Source of the DNA: Exiguobacterium chiriqhucha RW-2 | Lineage (GTDB): Bacteria > Bacillota > Bacilli > Exiguobacteriales > Exiguobacteriaceae | Assembly (NCBI RefSeq): GCF_000416965.1 | Contig: NZ_ATCL01000020.1 | Coordinates: 558,001 to 622,000 of the forward strand | Length of the DNA stretch: 64,000 bases | Direction of reading: 5' to 3' | In this document: one piece after another, positions 26,851-35,247 of the stretch | Position numbering within the stretch: position 1 is the stretch's first letter | Layout: each line of letters begins with the position of its first letter | The notes under the pieces: model-generated | Told to the model about the DNA's origin: nothing | Seen by the model: the letters and a program-made list of their open reading frames with translations, nothing else | The model's database searches: none | Position numbers and translations under genes: made by a program

Positions 26851-27597
26851 ATGTTAACGAAGCAACGACATCAACTGATTTTGCAACGTCTGTCGGAGCA
26901 AAAGATTGTCAAATTGAAAGAATTGGTCGAGTTGACGGCATCGTCGGAGTCGACGATTCGCCGAGATTTGACCGACCTCGAAGCAGAAGGATATCTCGAA
27001 CGGGTACATGGCGGCGCAACGCTCGTTGCCCGCTACGAAGAAGAGCCGACGTTCGAGGAGAAACGAGATCAACACGTCGATGAAAAAGTCGCGATCGCAC
27101 GGAAGGCCGCGACGTTCATCGAAGACGGGATGTCCGTCTATCTCGATGCCGGTACGACGACGCAAGCGATGGTTCCTTTCTTAGATGGAAAAGATGTGAT
27201 CGTCGTGACGAACAGCTTACCGATCGCCAACGACTTGTTCGACCTCGATATCAAAACGTTCGTGATCGGCGGTGAGTTGAAACGGTCGACACAGGCACTC
27301 GTCGGCTATAACGCTCGAGAGAGCATGATGAACTATCGGGTCGACCTCGCCTTTCTCGGCATCAATGGCGTCGACTTAGAAGCCGGGTACACGACCCCTG
27401 ACCCGGAAGAGGCACTCGTCAAAAAAACAGCAATCGAATTGGCGCGCGAGGCATACATTTTGGCGGACGATTCAAAATTCGGGAAACGTTCGTTCAGCCG
27501 AGTGGCACCGCTCGAAGCGGCCACGCTCGTCACATGGAGCGACTCGTCAAGCGTCAGTTCGATTCAATCAATCACAAAGGTGGTGAACGCCCAATGA
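26851..27597 (+). CDS. fruR: DeoR family repressor of the fructose operon
   Basis: The 248-residue protein has the DeoR helix-turn-helix at about 20-40 (KLKELVELTASSESTIRRDLTDLEAEG) and a sugar-phosphate-sensing domain with YLDAGTTTQAMVPFL. The usual inducer in this setting is fructose-1-phosphate. Two adjacent ATG codons exist; the second, at 26851, is six bases after GGAGGG (26839-26844). Its stop overlaps the fruK start as ATGA. Tandem repeats in its promoter probably are its operator, giving autoregulation of the whole operon. Confidence 0.92.
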   Translation: MLTKQRHQLILQRLSEQKIVKLKELVELTASSESTIRRDLTDLEAEGYLERVHGGATLVARYEEEPTFEEKRDQHVDEKVAIARKAATFIEDGMSVYLDAGTTTQAMVPFLDGKDVIVVTNSLPIANDLFDLDIKTFVIGGELKRSTQALVGYNARESMMNYRVDLAFLGINGVDLEAGYTTPDPEEALVKKTAIELAREAYILADDSKFGKRSFSRVAPLEAATLVTWSDSSSVSSIQSITKVVNAQ

Positions 27598-28523
27598 TTT
27601 ACACGTTAACCCTGAACCCCTCAATCGATTATTACGTGACACTCCCTGAAGTCGTCCTCGGTGAAGTCAATCGAATTCAAGAAACGACGCAGCGGGCCGG
27701 AGGCAAAGGCATCAACGTATCGTTCGTCTTACGTGAATACGACGTCGACACGGTAGCCCTCGGATTCGTCGGCGGCACAACAGGAGACTTCATCAAGAAG
27801 GCACTGACAGACAAAGGCGTCCAAACCGATTTCGTCGAAGTCGATGGAGAAACGCGCATCAACGTTAAGATTCGGGCGAAAGAAGAGACGGAATTGAACG
27901 CGAGCGGACCGGTCATCTCGGACACGGAACTTGATCGGTTGACGCGTCAATTCGATCATGTCCAATCAGGCGACATTGTCGTCCTCGCCGGCAGTATCCC
28001 GGGCAATCTACCGGATACGCTCTACCGAACGCTTGCCGAGACGGTCCGGGCGAACGGTGCCGAGTTCGTCGTCGATACGACGAAGGAAGCGATGCTCGAA
28101 GTGCTCGCGCTCCAACCGCTCATGATCAAACCGAACCATCATGAACTCGGTGAACTGTTCGACACAGACATCGAGACGTTCGAGCAGGCGCTCCCTTATG
28201 CGGAGCAGTTGGTCGAACGAGGTGCCCAAAACGTCATCGTCTCGTTTGCCGGTGACGGAGCTATGCTCGTCAATGCAACAGGCGCCTATACGGCGAACAC
28301 ACCGAGCGGCAAACTTGTCAACTCGGTCGGTGCAGGCGATTCACTCGTCGCCGGGTTCGTTGCCAACATTCTAGACCACGACGCAACTGAGGCGTTCCGC
28401 TACGCGGTCACGACCGGAAGCGCGTCTGCTTATACGTTCGGGCTGTGCACAAAAGAAGACGTGGACCGCTTGGTCGGCGAAGTCAGCGTCACCCCACTAT
28501 CTCGATTGGAGGAAACAACATGA
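27594..28523 (+). CDS. fruK: 1-phosphofructokinase
   Basis: It phosphorylates fructose-1-phosphate to fructose-1,6-bisphosphate, so sugar from the fructose PTS enters glycolysis. The 309-residue PfkB family protein starts MIYTLTLNPSIDYYV, has AGGKGINVS at about 38-46 for substrate binding, and the catalytic SVGAGDSLVAGF loop near 243. The frame is open further upstream, but the ATG at 27594, overlapping the fruR stop and preceded by AAAGGTGG, gives the normal family N-terminus. Its stop overlaps the fruA ATG by four bases. Confidence 0.95.
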   Translation: MIYTLTLNPSIDYYVTLPEVVLGEVNRIQETTQRAGGKGINVSFVLREYDVDTVALGFVGGTTGDFIKKALTDKGVQTDFVEVDGETRINVKIRAKEETELNASGPVISDTELDRLTRQFDHVQSGDIVVLAGSIPGNLPDTLYRTLAETVRANGAEFVVDTTKEAMLEVLALQPLMIKPNHHELGELFDTDIETFEQALPYAEQLVERGAQNVIVSFAGDGAMLVNATGAYTANTPSGKLVNSVGAGDSLVAGFVANILDHDATEAFRYAVTTGSASAYTFGLCTKEDVDRLVGEVSVTPLSRLEETT

Positions 28524-30427
28524 ACATCACGGACCTTCTTAAAAAGGACACGATTCAACTGAATCTCCGCAGCCGTTCGAAAGCTGAAGTCATCGAAGAA
28601 CTCGTCGACGTGCTCGACCGTGCCGGCAAACTCTCGGACCGAAACGGTTACCGCGACGCCATCCTCGCACGTGAAGCACAAAGCACGACGGGTCTCGGTG
28701 AAGGGATTGCCATCCCACACGCGAAGACGAAGGCCGTCAAACAACCGGCCATCGCTTTCGGCCGTTCCGAAGGTATCGATTACGAGGCGCTCGACGGCCA
28801 AGACAGCCGCTTGTTCTTCATGATCGCTGCTGGCGAGCACGCCAATAATGAACATTTGGAAACACTTTCGAAATTATCGGTCTTCCTTATGGATCCAGCG
28901 TTCCAAGAACGTCTCTATGCGGCCACGTCAGAAGATGACGTCATCCGCGCCATTGAAGAAAAAGAAGCAGCCGAGGCGGCTCCTGTCGCTTCGAAACCGG
29001 TGCAAGCAGACGCACCTTATATCCTTGCCGTCACGGCATGTCCGACGGGAATCGCGCACACGTACATGGCCGCCGATAGCTTGAAGCAAAAAGCGGAAGC
29101 GATGGGCGTCGATATCAAAGTCGAGACGAACGGTTCGACCGGCGTCAAAAACGAATTGACAGCGGCCGACATCGCGAAAGCGACTGCCATTATCGTCGCA
29201 GCCGATAAAGCCGTCGAGATGGACCGGTTCGCCGGTAAACACGTCATTGAAGTCCCGGTCGCCCAAGGGATCCGGAAGCCAGAAGAGTTGATTAATCGTG
29301 CTGTGAAACAAGATGGACCGGTCTATCAAGCGACTGGGAAGTCAGGTCAGCAAAAAGAACAGCGCACCGGTATCTACAAGCACTTGATGAGCGGGGTATC
29401 TGCGATGCTTCCTCTCGTCGTCGCTGGTGGTCTCTTGATCGCCCTCAGCTTCTTCTGGGGTATCAACTCGGCTAACCCGGATGACCCATCGTACAACGAA
29501 TTCGCCGCTCAACTCATGACGATTGGTGGCGCAGCGTTCGGCTTCCTCGTTCCGATTCTTGCTGGTTTCATCGCGATGTCGATTGCCGACCGTCCAGGTC
29601 TCGCACCAGGTCTCGTCGCCGGGGCACTCGCCAGCCAAGGGAACGCCGGATTCCTCGGTGGACTCATCGCCGGTTTCCTTGCCGGTTATGTCGTCCTCTT
29701 CTTGAAGAAAGCGCTCGCGAAATTGCCGGCCACACTTGAAGGAATCAAGCCGGTCCTGTTGTATCCGCTTCTCGGTTCATTCATCTCTGGGATGATTATG
29801 TTGCTCGTCGTCAATGAACCGATTGCAGCACTCATGTCTTGGTTGATGGAGACACTTAACGGCATGAGCGGCGCAAACGCCATCTTGCTCGGTGTCATCG
29901 TCGGTGGTATGATGGCCGTCGATATGGGCGGTCCGATCAACAAGACAGCCTACGTCTTCGGTACAGCGGCACTTACTGCCGGTAACCAAGAAGTCATGGC
30001 GGCCGTCATGGCTGGTGGGATGGTACCACCGCTTCTCGTCGCACTCGCATCGACTGTGTTCGCCCGTCAAAAGTTCTCGAAACAAGAACGTGAAGCAGGC
30101 AAGACAGCGTATATCATGGGTGCCTCGTTCATCACGGAAGCCGCGATTCCGTTCGCAGCGGCCGACCCGATTCGGGTATTGCCGTCAGCGATTCTCGGAT
30201 CAGCCATCGCTGGTGGATTGTCAGCCTTCTTCGCCATCCAATTGCCAGCGCCGCACGGTGGAATCTTCGTCTTCCCACTCCTTGAAGGAGCTGGAAACGT
30301 CGCTATGAGCATGGGTCTTTACGCCCTTGCGATTCTTGCCGGAGCCTTGATTGGAGCATTGCTCTTGTCATTCTTGAAAAAACCTCTAACATCGTCTACA
30401 CAGGTTCAATCAAAAGACGTTGCATAA
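28520..30427 (+). CDS. fruA: PTS fructose transporter subunit IIABC
   Basis: This membrane protein imports fructose and phosphorylates it to fructose-1-phosphate, using phosphate from HPr. In 635 residues the domains are IIA (1-145, phosphorylation site H67 in AIPHAK), IIB (about 165-270, C174 in AVTACPTGIAHTY) and IIC (about 285-630, with some eight or more hydrophobic segments and LLYPLLGSFISGM, PINKTAY). The ATG lies in an ATGA overlap with fruK, with GGAGGA before it. An upstream in-frame extension lies inside fruK and is rejected. It closes the operon. Confidence 0.96.
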   Translation: MNITDLLKKDTIQLNLRSRSKAEVIEELVDVLDRAGKLSDRNGYRDAILAREAQSTTGLGEGIAIPHAKTKAVKQPAIAFGRSEGIDYEALDGQDSRLFFMIAAGEHANNEHLETLSKLSVFLMDPAFQERLYAATSEDDVIRAIEEKEAAEAAPVASKPVQADAPYILAVTACPTGIAHTYMAADSLKQKAEAMGVDIKVETNGSTGVKNELTAADIAKATAIIVAADKAVEMDRFAGKHVIEVPVAQGIRKPEELINRAVKQDGPVYQATGKSGQQKEQRTGIYKHLMSGVSAMLPLVVAGGLLIALSFFWGINSANPDDPSYNEFAAQLMTIGGAAFGFLVPILAGFIAMSIADRPGLAPGLVAGALASQGNAGFLGGLIAGFLAGYVVLFLKKALAKLPATLEGIKPVLLYPLLGSFISGMIMLLVVNEPIAALMSWLMETLNGMSGANAILLGVIVGGMMAVDMGGPINKTAYVFGTAALTAGNQEVMAAVMAGGMVPPLLVALASTVFARQKFSKQEREAGKTAYIMGASFITEAAIPFAAADPIRVLPSAILGSAIAGGLSAFFAIQLPAPHGGIFVFPLLEGAGNVAMSMGLYALAILAGALIGALLLSFLKKPLTSSTQVQSKDVA

Positions 30428-30432
30428 GTAAT

Positions 30433-30471
30433 GAGAGACGTTGCCTCAGTGAAGGTAGCGTCTCTTTTTTT
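30433..30471 (+). terminator. Terminator of the fru operon
   Basis: AGAGACGTTGCCT and AGGTAGCGTCTCT pair with small mismatches and are followed by seven T. Confidence 0.85.
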
Positions 30472-30568
30472 GTGGTGGAAGAACGATCGAAATTCACATA
30501 ATCTTGGATTGTGAGTTGGGGATTTGTGGTAAACTATTTGTAAAGCTTCGGGTTAGGAGGGGGTCACA

Positions 30569-31090
30569 TTGGACATTCGGGTCGCCAAACCAGATGATGT
30601 GTATGGGATTGCGAGAGTGCGTGTGAACGGATGGCGTACGACCTATCGGGGGATCGTACCAACTGAGTATTTATTAAAAGTTTCTTCCGGTTCCATCGAA
30701 TGGGCAGAACGGTTGCGGACAGCGCTTCATCGGCAAGAAATAGCCGGTTTTGTGGCGATTGTGAATGATGAGATTGTGGGTTTCGTCCTTTACGGCGAAG
30801 AGCGAACAGGGGAGTATCCGAACCATACGAACGAAGTATATGCCATCTATATTTTGGAGAATCATCAAGGGAACGGAATCGGGTCCGCTCTTCTTGAACA
30901 TGCCGTCCAATCCATGTGTGAGGCGGGACTCTTGATTTGGGCGCTTGAGATGAATCCGTTCCGTACATTTTATGAGCGGAAACAAGGACAGGTCATCGAC
31001 CAAAAAGATCGGGAGTTTGGCGAATTGTTGCTCCGCGAAGTGGCATATGGTTGGGAAACGACCCGTCATGATTCAATTATGGGAGCCTAA
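30569..31090 (+). CDS. GNAT family N-acetyltransferase
   Basis: The 173-residue protein has the acetyl-CoA pyrophosphate loop NHQGNGIGSALLEHAV at about 109-124 and the YAIYILENHQ strand before it. The acceptor is unknown. The start is TTG at 30569, chosen because AGGAGG (30555-30560) is eight bases upstream and no ATG follows within a sensible distance. The C-terminus is somewhat unusual (RKQGQVIDQKDREF). Base composition is slightly lower in GC than the fru operon. Confidence 0.85.
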   Translation: MDIRVAKPDDVYGIARVRVNGWRTTYRGIVPTEYLLKVSSGSIEWAERLRTALHRQEIAGFVAIVNDEIVGFVLYGEERTGEYPNHTNEVYAIYILENHQGNGIGSALLEHAVQSMCEAGLLIWALEMNPFRTFYERKQGQVIDQKDREFGELLLREVAYGWETTRHDSIMGA

Positions 31091-31097
31091 GCTTAGT

Positions 31098-31126
31098 GAC
31101 CGTAGAACTCTCTACGGTCTTTTTTA
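31098..31126 (+). terminator. Terminator after the GNAT gene
   Basis: GACCGTAGA and TCTACGGTC close an ACTC loop, followed by six T. Confidence 0.88.
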
Positions 31127-31162
31127 AAAACAGATGAGGAGATGACACGTGTCATCTCCTCA
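31126..31162 (-). terminator. Terminator of the peroxiredoxin gene
   Basis: GAGGAGATGACAC and its exact complement form a 26-bp perfect palindrome (31136-31161). On the minus strand it is followed by ATCTGTTTTT. The T-run is offset by five bases. Confidence 0.7.
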
Positions 31163-31166
31163 CTTT

Positions 31167-31802
31167 TTACAATTTTCCGATGACTGTTTTCGGGTCGACA
31201 CGTTCCGTATAATCAGAGGGTACATCACTGAATGAAATCGTGCCATCTGGTTGAATGATGAATGTCGCTGGCTTCGGAAGCTGCCAGTCCTCATTCCCGT
31301 TATGTGAATCAACGTGAAGTCCAGATGCTTCGTAAATCTCAATTAAGTAATCTGGCATATCAAAGACGAGATCGAATTGTCGTGCGACTTGGTTGTCCAC
31401 GTCACTCAATACGTAAAAGTCGAGCTCGTTCTTTTCTTTCGTCGATAGCGAATAATCTGGCGTTTCCGGGCTGATGGCCACGAGTGTCGCACCTTTTTCC
31501 TCGATTTGTGCCAATTCTCGCTGATACGCTCGGAGTTCGAGGTTACAGTAGGGGCACCATCCACCGCGATAAAACGTGACGATAACAGGTCCTTTTTGAA
31601 GAAGTACCTTCAAATCGATTTGAGTTCCGTCCGCATGAGACAATTCAAACATCGGTGCTTGATCGCCTATTACTAGACCGGACGCCATCCCCGAATCTTT
31701 CAATTCTTGCGTCGCCTGTGCCATCAATCGTTGCTTTTCGGCTGGTGCCTTTTGTTTAAATTGTTCTTTATACGCTTTGATTTCTTCCAATAATGTATTC
31801 AA
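31167..31802 (-). CDS. Peroxiredoxin-like (AhpC/TSA) thiol protein
   Basis: This thioredoxin-fold protein of 211 residues probably reduces peroxides. The active site is GGWCPYC with C83 and C86; a WCPYC motif is typical of peroxiredoxin-like proteins that may use a CxxC pair. An N-terminal helical region (1-50) precedes the redoxin domain. A longer frame begins at 31838, but AAAAGGGGG is inside it and points to the TTG at 31802, eight bases downstream. The gene is convergent with the GNAT gene and each has its own hairpin. The opposite-strand gap to the SDR gene is AT-rich. Confidence 0.82.
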   Translation of the reverse strand: MNTLLEEIKAYKEQFKQKAPAEKQRLMAQATQELKDSGMASGLVIGDQAPMFELSHADGTQIDLKVLLQKGPVIVTFYRGGWCPYCNLELRAYQRELAQIEEKGATLVAISPETPDYSLSTKEKNELDFYVLSDVDNQVARQFDLVFDMPDYLIEIYEASGLHVDSHNGNEDWQLPKPATFIIQPDGTISFSDVPSDYTERVDPKTVIGKL

Positions 31803-32051
31803 ATCTTTACCCCCTTTTCCGATATGGTAACTTAACAAATTTGGGATTACAATTATGAGGATTTCCTTATAACATTACGTACAACACTTGAACGTGGAAA
31901 TTAAAATCCCGTATTGACGCCTTTATGTGGAATGTATTCACGATATCCTTACCTATTTCATGAATCGGATAATAATGGTAAAATTTATGAAATGAATTAG
32001 TGAGAAGCTAACTAATCAAATCACGATATTTTATAAAAAGGTGCTGGCGAC

Positions 32052-32912
32052 ATGCATAACTACACTCTATTGGAGAGAGCCCTGTTTTTATCGCCTTCCT
32101 TCAATTTTGAGAAGATGAAAAAAGAAATGGATGGGAAGACTGTCCTGATTACTGGAGCGAGTTCAGGGATTGGCAAAGAGTTTGCCTATCTATTAGCGGA
32201 AACGACTGCGCATCTGATTCTAGTGGCCCGCAGCGAAGCAAACATGAACATCATGAAAGTCGACATTGAACAGGCTACAGCCCGTGTAACAGTATTCCCG
32301 GCAGATTTGCGAAATGAAGAGGAACGAAAAGGCTTGCTGGCATTTCTGCATCAATTGACGAACGGATTAGATGTTGTCGTCAGCAATGCCGGCATCTCCA
32401 TAAACCGTCCAATCGCCCATTCGCTGGATCGTTACCATGACTTCACACGTACAATGGCACTTAATTATTTTGCCCCGGTCCAGTTATTGCTATCGCTCAT
32501 TCCGATGCTTGCCAAGAATAATGGGCAAATCATCAATGTTTCCTCTATCAACGTCTTGTTATTCCCCATACCTTATTGGGCTGCCTACCAGGCGTCGAAA
32601 ACCGCGTTTGATACGTGGTTGCGCTCGGCGGAGCCGGAACTGAAAGTTAAAAACATATACACTACTTCTATTTACCTGCCGCTCGTGAGAACACCCATGA
32701 TTAAACCGACCATTGCTTATCAAAGTTCTCCTGCCATGTCACCGGTTCACGTGGCGGAAATGATTGGACACGCCTTGTATACGAAACGAAACGTTTATAA
32801 ACCGTGGTGGCTGATTCTAGGTCAATGGGCTTCAGTTGTGTTCAGATCACCGTTATCCTTTATCGTTCTCAAGTTAGTAAAGAAAAAGGAGCGTGACAGA
32901 GACCATGTTTAA
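32052..32912 (+). CDS. Short-chain dehydrogenase/reductase
   Basis: The 286-residue protein is a classical SDR. The cofactor loop TGASSGIG is at 34-41, NAG at 112-114, and the catalytic S164/S165 with Y179-x3-K183 (AAYQASK). The C-terminal 60 residues (WWLILGQWASVVF and a lysine-rich tail) could attach to the membrane. Its partner, an acyl-CoA ligase, overlaps its end, so it may reduce acyl-CoA or act on a 3-oxo intermediate; this is inference. Codon use and GC (about 45%) are lower than in most neighbours. Confidence 0.8.
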   Translation: MHNYTLLERALFLSPSFNFEKMKKEMDGKTVLITGASSGIGKEFAYLLAETTAHLILVARSEANMNIMKVDIEQATARVTVFPADLRNEEERKGLLAFLHQLTNGLDVVVSNAGISINRPIAHSLDRYHDFTRTMALNYFAPVQLLLSLIPMLAKNNGQIINVSSINVLLFPIPYWAAYQASKTAFDTWLRSAEPELKVKNIYTTSIYLPLVRTPMIKPTIAYQSSPAMSPVHVAEMIGHALYTKRNVYKPWWLILGQWASVVFRSPLSFIVLKLVKKKERDRDHV

Positions 32913-34452
32913 TTTATTGAACATATTGTCGCAGCTCAATTTTCTTTCCCCATCGAACTTAGGACGTCTTTGCTTGGCAATCCGTCAAAACGGTGTAAAC
33001 CTGATGCTTCTTTTTTCATTGACGGAAAAGACAGGAGGCCAAAAGACTGCTTTGGTGGATAGTCGGGGAACACTCAATTATGAGGAGTTGCAGAAGCGCT
33101 CTGAACATCTCGCTTCTCTTTTAGCAGAGAGGTATGGAATTGTTAAAGGACATAAAGTAGCGTTCTTCTGTAAAAACCATGCGGCGTTCGTGCAAGGCAT
33201 TTTTGCTGCCTCACGGCTCGGCGCAGATATATACTTGCTCAATTGTTCGATGAGTCAACTACAGTTCGATCGCCTCGTGCAAGAACATCGTTTCGACTTC
33301 CTGATTTACGATGAAGAATTTAGTGGATTGATTGAAAAATCTTCATATCAACATGCGAAACTCGTCAGTTATCATGAAACACATGAATCCATCAACAGGT
33401 TGTCAACGTCGGTTCCACATCGAAAAGACAAACTGACGGCCTCTTCCAGCGGAAAGGTTGTCTTGTTGACCGGTGGTACAACTGGAAAGCCCAAACAAGT
33501 AGTTCACCGCCCATCCTTGTTTAATTTTCTAAATCCGTTTGCGGCTTTACTGAACCGATTGCAGCTGCCAACATACAACACGGCCTATATTGCAACGCCG
33601 ATTTATCATGGCTACGGGATCGCTGTCCTGCTATCATTTCTGGCTTTAGGAAAGAAAGTTATCATTCAAGAGAGCTTTGATGCGAAAAACGCATGCGCCC
33701 TCATTCGGCAGCATCAAGTGGAAGTGGTCACGGTCGTTCCTTTGATGGTCCATAAAATGTTGAAGCACGATCAAGAAGCGCTCGGATCCCTGGTTTGCAT
33801 TGCGTCTGGAGGTGCAAAACTAAATCCGGTTTTAGTGAGTGAAGTAACTCATCATCTGGGGAACGTCTTATACAACCTATATGGAACGTCGGAAGCCGGC
33901 TTGAATATCATTGCTACACCCAAAGATTTATATGATCATCCAGACACGCTTGGAAAAGCAATTTCGGGAAGCCACTTGCAGGTAGTCGTGGATGGAAAAG
34001 AAGTTGAACCCGGCAGGATTGGGCAATTTTGTATTCGGAATAAGTGGTCCATGAAAAACAGCCCAAACCTTTGGATTCAAACTGGCGATATGGGTTACCG
34101 GGACGAGAACGGTTATTATTTTCTATGTGGACGAACAGACGACTTAATCATTTCAGCCGGCAACAATATCTATCCCTCGGAAATCGAAGCTGCTTTGTGC
34201 AATCATCCGAGTGTCGAAGACGTCGTTGTCATCGGTGTGGACGATGTCTACGCTGGCCAAATTTTGAAGGCATTCGTACAGCTATATGCTGATAATAAAA
34301 TGACGGAGGAAGCACTTTTGAGCTGGTTACGCACGCGAGTGGCTGCATACCAAATCCCCCGAGAAATCACTTTTGTTGAGAAGTTGCCGTATACACCTGT
34401 AGGCAAGTTGGATAGGAGACGAGTTCAAACAATGACTCGTGTTGAGGACTAA
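32893..34452 (+). CDS. Acyl-CoA synthetase (AMP-forming)
   Basis: This is an ANL superfamily ligase that adenylates a carboxylic acid and transfers it to CoA; the FadD-like N-terminus suggests a fatty acid. In the 519-residue reading the P-loop TGGTTGKPK is at 193-201, YGTSEAG at 330-336, the TGD adenylation motif at 397-399, and the C-terminal lysine is K505 in TPVGKLDRR. The start is uncertain: GTG at 32893 is one base from AAGGAG, while ATG at 32905 has 13 bases. Both overlap the SDR gene's end, so translation is coupled. A 60-base sample (33001-33060) has 26 G+C, against 39 in the chemoreceptor at 36721-36780. Confidence 0.85.
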   Translation: MTETMFNLLNILSQLNFLSPSNLGRLCLAIRQNGVNLMLLFSLTEKTGGQKTALVDSRGTLNYEELQKRSEHLASLLAERYGIVKGHKVAFFCKNHAAFVQGIFAASRLGADIYLLNCSMSQLQFDRLVQEHRFDFLIYDEEFSGLIEKSSYQHAKLVSYHETHESINRLSTSVPHRKDKLTASSSGKVVLLTGGTTGKPKQVVHRPSLFNFLNPFAALLNRLQLPTYNTAYIATPIYHGYGIAVLLSFLALGKKVIIQESFDAKNACALIRQHQVEVVTVVPLMVHKMLKHDQEALGSLVCIASGGAKLNPVLVSEVTHHLGNVLYNLYGTSEAGLNIIATPKDLYDHPDTLGKAISGSHLQVVVDGKEVEPGRIGQFCIRNKWSMKNSPNLWIQTGDMGYRDENGYYFLCGRTDDLIISAGNNIYPSEIEAALCNHPSVEDVVVIGVDDVYAGQILKAFVQLYADNKMTEEALLSWLRTRVAAYQIPREITFVEKLPYTPVGKLDRRRVQTMTRVED

Positions 34453-34607
34453 GTAATTAAAGACTCGAGTGATAAAAATTGAGTGCCACATCAAGATACG
34501 TTTAGAACACTCACCGTTCGAAAAGAAGTGATGGAACGCTTTATCGAGTACTAGAGATCAGAGCACAGCCGGACGTCCTCAGCATTGTAGCAAGGAGTGA
34601 TGAAGAC

Positions 34608-35075
34608 ATGAATCGACGTATCGATACAGCCACGACATGGATTGAGGCAACACCTTTACGGGTCTATCAAGCATTTCTCAACCCTGATGAGCTCGTCGAG
34701 TGGTTACCGCCGGAAGGCATGTCGGCTCGCGCCACCGTGTTCGAGCCTTGGATTGGAGGCACGTACCAGCTCGTTCTTACGTATGAAGAAACTGATTTCG
34801 CCTCCGGCAAAACGACGGATCGGACCGACGTGTCGAACGGCCGTTTTTTGGACCTCGTTCCCGGCCTCAAAATCGTTCAAATCGGAACGTTCGAGTCATC
34901 CGACCCGGCCTTTGCTGGTGAGATGATTCAGACGTGGTATTTGGAGGCGCTCGATGGAGGGACGCGCATCACGATCGTCTGTGAGAACGTGCCGCCGGGT
35001 ATTCAGAAACAAGACCATGATGCCGGACTTCGCTCCACACTCGACAATCTGGCCCGCTATTTGACCAACGACTGA
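34608..35075 (+). CDS. SRPBCC/AHSA1 domain protein
   Basis: The 155-residue protein belongs to the START-like AHSA1 family, small cytosolic proteins with a hydrophobic cavity; the ligand is unknown. The typical start is VYQAFLNPDELVEWLPPEGM (19-38), followed by GGTYQLVLTYEE and the C-terminal helix LRSTLDNLARYL. AAGGAG precedes the ATG. The preceding 155-base gap holds no evident signal. It has its own terminator. Confidence 0.85.
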   Translation: MNRRIDTATTWIEATPLRVYQAFLNPDELVEWLPPEGMSARATVFEPWIGGTYQLVLTYEETDFASGKTTDRTDVSNGRFLDLVPGLKIVQIGTFESSDPAFAGEMIQTWYLEALDGGTRITIVCENVPPGIQKQDHDAGLRSTLDNLARYLTND

Positions 35076-35077
35076 GT

Positions 35078-35113
35078 CCGTTTGTTCGCTTCATGCGAAC
35101 AGACGGTTTTTTT
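35078..35113 (+). terminator. Terminator after the SRPBCC gene
   Basis: CCGTTTGTTCGC and GCGAACAGACGG pair with one mismatch around TTCAT, followed by seven T. Confidence 0.85.
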
Positions 35114-35175
35114 GTGTATGAAAAGGGTTTCAATGATGAAAAATAGAAAAAGGTGATGTTTTTTTGTCTAGGGTG

Positions 35176-35203
35176 TCAACATCCTCCTCCATCTGTCCGA
35201 TAC
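35176..35203 (+). promoter_or_regulatory. Possible sigma-D promoter of the chemoreceptor
   Basis: TCAA (35176-35179), 16 bases, then TCCGATAC (35196-35203) resemble the B. subtilis motility consensus TAAA-N14-16-GCCGATAT, with three of four and six of eight matches. Confidence 0.35.
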
Positions 35204-35247
35204 AAAGGTTAACATAACGAGTTTTTCTCGAGAATGGGAGATGTTTT

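Noticed and set aside
31136-31161. 26-bp perfect palindrome as a regulator operator
   Set aside because: It lies in a convergent gap just after the stop of the peroxiredoxin gene and has T on the minus-strand side, so a terminator explains it better.
32052-34452. AT-rich SDR/ligase pair as a transposon or prophage piece
   Set aside because: No transposase, inverted terminal repeat or phage gene is near. I keep only the claim of atypical composition.
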